A stretch of DNA of 8,760 nt from positions 1 to 8,760 of the forward strand of contig DOUP01000249.1 of assembly GCA_003520545.1 (NCBI GenBank), in the 5' to 3' direction. This document shows, piece after piece, positions 5,057 through 8,760 of this stretch; the first letter of the stretch is position 1; every line of letters begins with the position of its first letter. The notes beneath the pieces were generated by a model. That model was not told the origin of the DNA. It worked only from the letters and a program-made list of their open reading frames with translations, and did not search any database. This stretch comes from Maritimibacter sp. (lineage in GTDB: Bacteria; Pseudomonadota; Alphaproteobacteria; Rhodobacterales; Rhodobacteraceae). The position numbers and the translations under genes are program-made.

Positions 5057-6919
5057 TTACTGAAGGAGCGGCGTGATATTCCGCACATTAGCGCGGCGGT
5101 TCTCCCGCTCTGCATCGGCCGTTCGGATTTTCAACTCGCTTTCGCCATACCCTTGCGTGATCAGGCTCTCCGGCGGCACGTCGAAGTATTCGATGAGCGC
5201 CAGTGCCACGCTTTCAGCCCGGCGGTCAGACAGTGCGAGGTTGTAGCTCGCATCGCCAACCGCATCCGTGTGGCCTTCGATGAGGAACACGGCATCCGGA
5301 ACATCCGCGATCACGTCACGGATCGCGGTGCCGAGAGCTTTCAGTTCTTCTGCCTGGCCGGCGCGGATCACGGACGAGCCGGTGTCGAAGGTAATCGCGT
5401 CGACTTCGATGATCGGTGCGAGGTCGCGCACGCTTTCATACTGACGCACCTGACGGAGCGAAAATGTCCGGCGATCCGGGTTTTGGTTCATCGACGCCAT
5501 CAGCGCTTCGCGCAGGGCCCGCTCGTCAGAGGACGACACACGCGTTTTTTCGGCTTCATCGAAAGCAGCGAGATCATCTCGCGTCACGGGCGCCGCTTTT
5601 TGGGTGTCGTCGAACAACACGTAACGCGAGCCATCTTCCAGGATACGCGTCCGTTTGATGGTGGTGCCATCCGCCGCGCGTAGCGTCACGATCCGTGTGC
5701 CGTCTTCACGCAGCACGACCGTGCGGGTCGAGCCATCGTCGTAGGTGCGCGTGCGCACTTGGCTGCCCGGTTGCGCGATGATAATGTCGTCGTTCTTCAG
5801 AACTTCATAGGTGCCATCGGGGTTCTGCACGACAATCCGGTCACCGGAGTTCGACACGATTTCGTCGCCATTGGCGAGGATGGTGCCCACCGCGATGCCA
5901 CCAAGACCGACCAAGAATAGTTTCTCGAAGTCGGTTAGCTGACGGTTAAATCCGGTGCCTTCCTCGGTCGTTGTCTCGCTCGATCCTGCTTCGGCGTTTG
6001 CGCTCGTGGTCACTTCGGTCTCGAACTCTTCGTTGGACGACCGTGCTTCCTCTTCGGTCACCTGAACGGTGTTCACGCCATCGACATCGACCATCTCGTC
6101 TTCGAGCATCTCGTCTTCGGAGCCTTCATCGGCCGCCGCGGCAGTCTGGGGCGCTTCGTCTTCGACCGGCTCTTGCGGAACGTCGGTTTCAGAGACCTCT
6201 TCCTCGTCCGGGTTCACACGGTCAGCGATTTCATCAGCGAGTGTTTCAACGAGAGAGCGGTCTTCTTCTGCAGCCGGTTGTTCCGCATCGGCGGCGGTTT
6301 CCGCTTCGGCGGCCATCTCATCGCTTTCCGCTTCTGCCGCTTGTTCAGCTTCGGCTTCGGTCTCGACGTCAGTTTCCGCCTGCTCAAGCTCGTTGGCCAG
6401 GTTTTCGGCTGCTTCGGCAACAGTGTCGGCCGGATCCTGAACCGCTTGGGCGGCTTCATCCATGGTTTCCGTCACGACGTTTCCGTCGGCCTCTGCGGCG
6501 ACTTCACCATCGGTTTCAACCTCCGCCTCACCCTGTGCGCCTGCCGCGTCCTCGTTCACATTTTCAGTGGCGGATGTATTGCCGGAATCTCCGGGGGAGC
6601 TCGCCGATTGTTCTTCCTCGGCAGGCGCTTCGCCCGGCACCACAGGATCTTCGGGCACTTCGGCCGCTTCCGCTTCTGCCGGGGCTTTCGGCTCAACGGT
6701 CGCGCTGTCCCCGGTGTCCGGCTCGGACGGCATCACGCGCTCTTTGGCGAGTTCCAAAGCGTTTTCCACGCGCACACCATTCGAGGTTTCACACGGAAAC
6801 GGCCCGGTGACCGTGCATTCTTCCAACTGCTCTTCGGCATCTTGCGCAAAGCCTGCCGGGGTGAACAGCGCGGTGCAGATCGCCAGTACAGAGGTGGTCT
6901 TCATCGCGTTCTTAAGCAT
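5057..6919 (-). CDS. Secreted OmpA-family protein with acidic linker and DG repeats
   Basis: A 620-residue envelope protein. Residues 1-25 are a signal peptide (MLKNAMKTTSVLAICTALF..., cleavage likely after AGFA). C35 and C43 lie just after it and could form a disulfide. Residues 62-320 are a low-complexity Ala/Glu/Asp/Ser/Thr linker; between 62 and 292 I see only K78, R221 and R234 as basic residues. A hydrophobic stretch LFLVGLGGIAVGTIL (334-348) follows. Then comes a segment with D-G turns at 368, 395, 406, 417 and 429. The C-terminal OmpA/Pal-type domain has AITFDTGSSVI (508-518) and GHTDAVGDASYNLALSDRRA (549-568), including the Asp and Arg used by the family to hold peptidoglycan. The start at 6919 has GAGGAGAG 5 bases upstream; an upstream ATG at 6979 would bury the signal peptide. 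Role inferred: linking the envelope to peptidoglycan. No lipobox is visible. Confidence 0.9.
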   Translation of the reverse strand: MLKNAMKTTSVLAICTALFTPAGFAQDAEEQLEECTVTGPFPCETSNGVRVENALELAKERVMPSEPDTGDSATVEPKAPAEAEAAEVPEDPVVPGEAPAEEEQSASSPGDSGNTSATENVNEDAAGAQGEAEVETDGEVAAEADGNVVTETMDEAAQAVQDPADTVAEAAENLANELEQAETDVETEAEAEQAAEAESDEMAAEAETAADAEQPAAEEDRSLVETLADEIADRVNPDEEEVSETDVPQEPVEDEAPQTAAAADEGSEDEMLEDEMVDVDGVNTVQVTEEEARSSNEEFETEVTTSANAEAGSSETTTEEGTGFNRQLTDFEKLFLVGLGGIAVGTILANGDEIVSNSGDRIVVQNPDGTYEVLKNDDIIIAQPGSQVRTRTYDDGSTRTVVLREDGTRIVTLRAADGTTIKRTRILEDGSRYVLFDDTQKAAPVTRDDLAAFDEAEKTRVSSSDERALREALMASMNQNPDRRTFSLRQVRQYESVRDLAPIIEVDAITFDTGSSVIRAGQAEELKALGTAIRDVIADVPDAVFLIEGHTDAVGDASYNLALSDRRAESVALALIEYFDVPPESLITQGYGESELKIRTADAERENRRANVRNITPLLQ

Positions 6920-6974
6920 TAATTCTCTCCTCACATCGCCCGCCATGATGGGGGGCAAGACTTGAAAGGAGAAC

Positions 6975-6986
6975 GCCAAGCTTGGC
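6975..6986. repeat. Perfect 12-bp palindrome upstream of the OmpA-family gene
   Basis: GCCAAGCTTGGC is a perfect palindrome 56 bases before the ATG at 6919, in the 138-base space between that gene and the coxM terminator. It could be an operator near the promoter or chance. I could not identify a convincing promoter in this spacer. Confidence 0.25.
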
Positions 6987-7057
6987 AGCCCTGTTCCATC
7001 CGGCGGGTGGACGCTATCGCACCGACAGGCGGAATTGCGCTGATCTCAAACAAGAAA

Positions 7058-7079
7058 CCGCGCCCCCGAGGGAGCGCGG
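7058..7079 (-). terminator. Rho-independent terminator after coxM
   Basis: On the minus strand CCGCGC pairs with GCGCGG; the inner CCC/GGG adds three pairs beyond a U-G pair, leaving a small loop. TTTCTTGTTTG follows. It begins 5 bases after the TGA of the 7085 gene, so it closes the molybdenum hydroxylase operon before the OmpA-family gene. Confidence 0.8.
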
Positions 7080-7084
7080 CTTAT

Positions 7085-7882
7085 TCATTTCAGGCTGCCT
7101 GCGCTGGCTGCGGCAACAGCGCGTTTGGTGAGAACACCAACAAGATGCGCCCGATACGCGGGCGAGCCGTGGATGTCGCCGATCATATCGTCAGCCGGCA
7201 CCGTGAGGCCCTCCAACGCATCTGCCGAGAAGTTGCTCGAAAGCGCCGCTTCGGCTTCTGCCCACCGGAACACCCCGCCTTCGGACGCCCCGGTCACCGC
7301 GACACGAACGCCGTCCGCGTATTTCGCCACGAAGACGCCCACCAAGGCAAAGCGCGAGGCTGGTTGATCGAACTTCACGTAGGCCGCCTTTTCCGGGACC
7401 GGGAAACTGACGGAGGTGATGACTTCACCCTCGTCCAAAGCCGTCTCGAAAAGCCCGGTAAAGTAATCGTCCGCAGCGATCTCGCGTTTGTCCGTCTTGA
7501 TTGTCGCGCCGGAGGCCAGCGCGGCTGCCGGATAACAGGCCGAGGGATCGTTGTTGGCGAGCGATCCACCGATGGTGCCGCGATTGCGTACATGGGGATC
7601 GCCGATTTGCCCGGCCAACGCCGAGAGCGCCGGATAGGAGCCATCAGAGGCGACGTCAGCGTGGCAGGTCGTCCCGCCGACCACCACCGCGTCACCATCC
7701 TTGCAGATCCCCTTCAACTCCTCGATCGCGGTGAGCGACACGAGTTTCGAGGGCATGGCGAGGCGCTGCTTGAGCGTCGGGATCAGTGTTTGCCCCCCCG
7801 ACAGCGGTTGCGCCTCCTCGTCCTTCAGGGCGGTCAGGGCATCGGCCAGCGAAGTGGGCCGTTCCAGATCGAATGCATACAT
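7085..7882 (-). CDS. coxM: CO dehydrogenase/xanthine dehydrogenase family, FAD-binding medium subunit
   Basis: A 265-residue flavoprotein subunit that passes electrons from the iron-sulfur small subunit to the final acceptor in a molybdenum hydroxylase. FAD-binding motifs are SGGQTLIPTLK (28-38), the family's AGGHSLLP-type loop, and RGTIGGSLANNDPSACYPAA (100-119). The C-terminal CoxM-type region ends RAHLVGVLTKRAVAAA. Length is slightly under the usual 280-290. The start has a consensus AAGGAGG 7 bases upstream. The gene begins 12 bases after the large-subunit gene, in one operon with it, and a terminator follows at once, so M is the last gene. The symbol is by family. Whether CO, another small molecule or a purine-like compound is oxidised cannot be told from this subunit. 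Confidence 0.9.
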   Translation of the reverse strand: MYAFDLERPTSLADALTALKDEEAQPLSGGQTLIPTLKQRLAMPSKLVSLTAIEELKGICKDGDAVVVGGTTCHADVASDGSYPALSALAGQIGDPHVRNRGTIGGSLANNDPSACYPAAALASGATIKTDKREIAADDYFTGLFETALDEGEVITSVSFPVPEKAAYVKFDQPASRFALVGVFVAKYADGVRVAVTGASEGGVFRWAEAEAALSSNFSADALEGLTVPADDMIGDIHGSPAYRAHLVGVLTKRAVAAASAGSLK

Positions 7883-7889
7883 GTCACGT

Positions 7890-7896
7890 CCTCCTT
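7890..7896 (-). promoter_or_regulatory. Consensus ribosome binding site of coxM, overlapping the coxL stop
   Basis: AAGGAGG on the minus strand uses the last two bases of the coxL stop TAA (7895-7897) and lies 7 bases before the coxM ATG. Ribosomes ending coxL stop exactly on this site, which favours re-initiation and matched amounts of the two subunits. Confidence 0.75.
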
Positions 7897-8760
7897 ACTG
7901 GTTCATTGCGGCCCAGACCCGGGACGGGCTGAGCGGCATGTCGATGTGTGTGATGTCCTTACCGGCACGCTGTAGCGCATCGACCACGGCGTTCACCACC
8001 GCAGGCGGCGAACCGATGGCCCCGGCTTCACCGCAGCCCTTCACCCCGAGCGGGTTGTGGGTACAGGGCGTCTGGCACGAATGATCCACGTCGTAGAACG
8101 GGACGTCGTCGGCCCGTGGCATGGCATAGTCCATGTAGGAGCCGGTCAGAAGCTGACCATCTTCGTCATAAACCGCACCTTCCAGCAATGCCTGGCCGAT
8201 CCCTTGGGCGAGACCGCCATGCACCTGCCCCGATACGATCATCGGGTTCACGATATTCCCGAAATCGTCGGCTGCCGCAAAGCTTTCGATGGTCACTTTC
8301 CCGGTGTCCGGGTCGACCTCCACTTCGCAGGCGTAGGCGCCCGAAGGATAGGTGAAGTTGTTCGGATCGTAGAACGCCGTTTCCTCCAGCCCCGGTTCGA
8401 TATCTTCGAGCGGGTAGTTGTGCGGCACGTAGGCCGCAAGGGTCACATCGCCCCAGGCCACGGACTTGTCGGTGCCCGCGACGCTGAACTGCCCATCCTT
8501 GAGCTCGATGTCGCCCTCCGCGGCTTCAAGCAGGTGCGCAGCGATCTTCTTGGCCTTGGAGATGATCTTCTCGGTCGCCCGCACGATGGCAGAGCCCCCG
8601 ACGGCGAGGGAACGTGACCCGTAGGTACCCATGCCCATCGGTGTATTGGCGGTGTCGCCGTGCACGATCTCGATCATCGAGGGGTCGATGCCGATCATTT
8701 CTGCCACAACTTGCGGGAAGGCTGTTTCATGGCCCTGCCCGTGGCTGTGAGACCCGGTCA
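7895..8760 (-). CDS. coxL: CO dehydrogenase/xanthine dehydrogenase family, molybdenum-binding large subunit, C-terminal part
   Basis: The 288 C-terminal residues of a large subunit that continues past the window end; the N-terminal part of roughly 500 residues is missing. Translation from 8758 reads TGSHSHGQGHETAF, the conserved loop near the molybdopterin cytosine dinucleotide cofactor. Next come HGDTANTPMGMGTYGSRS, the FGNIVNPMIVSGQVHGG region and GCGEAGAIGSPPAV. The Glu of GEAGAIG (codon 8027-8029) is the catalytic-base glutamate of this family. A GTG at 8707 is an internal Val codon and not a start, because conserved sequence continues upstream. The loop that separates form I (AYRCSFR) from form II (AYRGAGR) lies outside the window. 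The L-then-M order fits the form II order SLM and not the form I order MSL, so a CO-dehydrogenase-like enzyme of uncertain substrate is the safer name. Confidence 0.93.
   Translation of the reverse strand, partial: TGSHSHGQGHETAFPQVVAEMIGIDPSMIEIVHGDTANTPMGMGTYGSRSLAVGGSAIVRATEKIISKAKKIAAHLLEAAEGDIELKDGQFSVAGTDKSVAWGDVTLAAYVPHNYPLEDIEPGLEETAFYDPNNFTYPSGAYACEVEVDPDTGKVTIESFAAADDFGNIVNPMIVSGQVHGGLAQGIGQALLEGAVYDEDGQLLTGSYMDYAMPRADDVPFYDVDHSCQTPCTHNPLGVKGCGEAGAIGSPPAVVNAVVDALQRAGKDITHIDMPLSPSRVWAAMNQ

Noticed and set aside
3515..5683. A 722-codon open frame on the plus strand, opposite two genes
   Set aside because: It lies antisense to the CDGSH fusion gene and the OmpA-family gene, crosses both their ends and the terminator between them, and its translation shows no recognisable domain. 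Long antisense frames are common in GC-rich DNA.
6920..6979. Longer start (ATG 6979) for the OmpA-family gene
   Set aside because: It would place 20 residues before the signal peptide, and the GAGGAGAG site is set correctly for ATG 6919.
8705..8707. GTG at 8707 as a start of a short large-subunit gene
   Set aside because: Conserved CoxL sequence (SHSHGQGHETAF) continues in frame upstream to the window end, so this is an internal Val codon.

Overview
This GC-rich window looks like chromosomal DNA of an alphaproteobacterium, most likely of the Rhodobacterales/Roseobacter group. The evidence is the cysH–DUF934–fpr gene order, the IF-3 protein sequence and its non-ATG start, the long acidic OmpA-family protein, and the CO-dehydrogenase-type genes in the order L then M. 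The assignment rests on recognised protein families and gene order, not on a database search. Coding density is high and no stretch over 300 bases lacks a gene. I see no tRNA, rRNA, insertion sequence, CRISPR array or phage gene.

Layout. (1) 1-1972, plus strand: the end of a sulfate-assimilation block. It holds adenylylsulfate reductase cysH (probably cut by the window start), a DUF934 protein overlapping it by 4 bases, and a ferredoxin/flavodoxin-NADP+ reductase with an unusual structured leader. It closes with a strong hairpin terminator that works in both directions. (2) 2049-2633, minus strand: a convergent gene for a small membrane-anchored, alanine-rich acidic protein built on eight 11-residue repeats. 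Its ribosome binding site lies inside a long inverted repeat. (3) 2819-3364, plus strand: infC (IF-3), which appears to start at an AUA codon, followed by a GC-rich hairpin terminator. (4) 3419-4966, minus strand: a fusion of two CDGSH iron-sulfur motifs with the FMN/[3Fe-4S] domain of glutamate synthase, without a glutaminase domain. (5) 5057-6919, minus strand: a secreted OmpA-family protein with a very acidic linker, a DG-repeat segment and a C-terminal peptidoglycan-binding domain, followed by a near-ideal terminator. (6) 7085-8760, minus strand: the end of a molybdenum hydroxylase operon of the aerobic CO dehydrogenase family. The large subunit (cut by the window end) is followed by the FAD-binding medium subunit and a terminator.

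How the parts work together. CysH, the DUF934 protein and possibly Fpr fit reduction of activated sulfate to sulfite and the supply of low-potential electrons to a sulfite reductase that would lie upstream. The L-M order matches the SLM order of form II (CO-dehydrogenase-like) clusters, but the active-site loop that separates form I from form II is outside the window. The other genes look like independent units, each with its own hairpin terminator.

Points most worth a second look: the CDGSH–glutamate synthase fusion, the AUA start of infC, the hairpin over the ribosome binding site of the 11-mer repeat protein, and the hairpin/mini-ORF leader of fpr. I do not see a clearly new multi-gene system.
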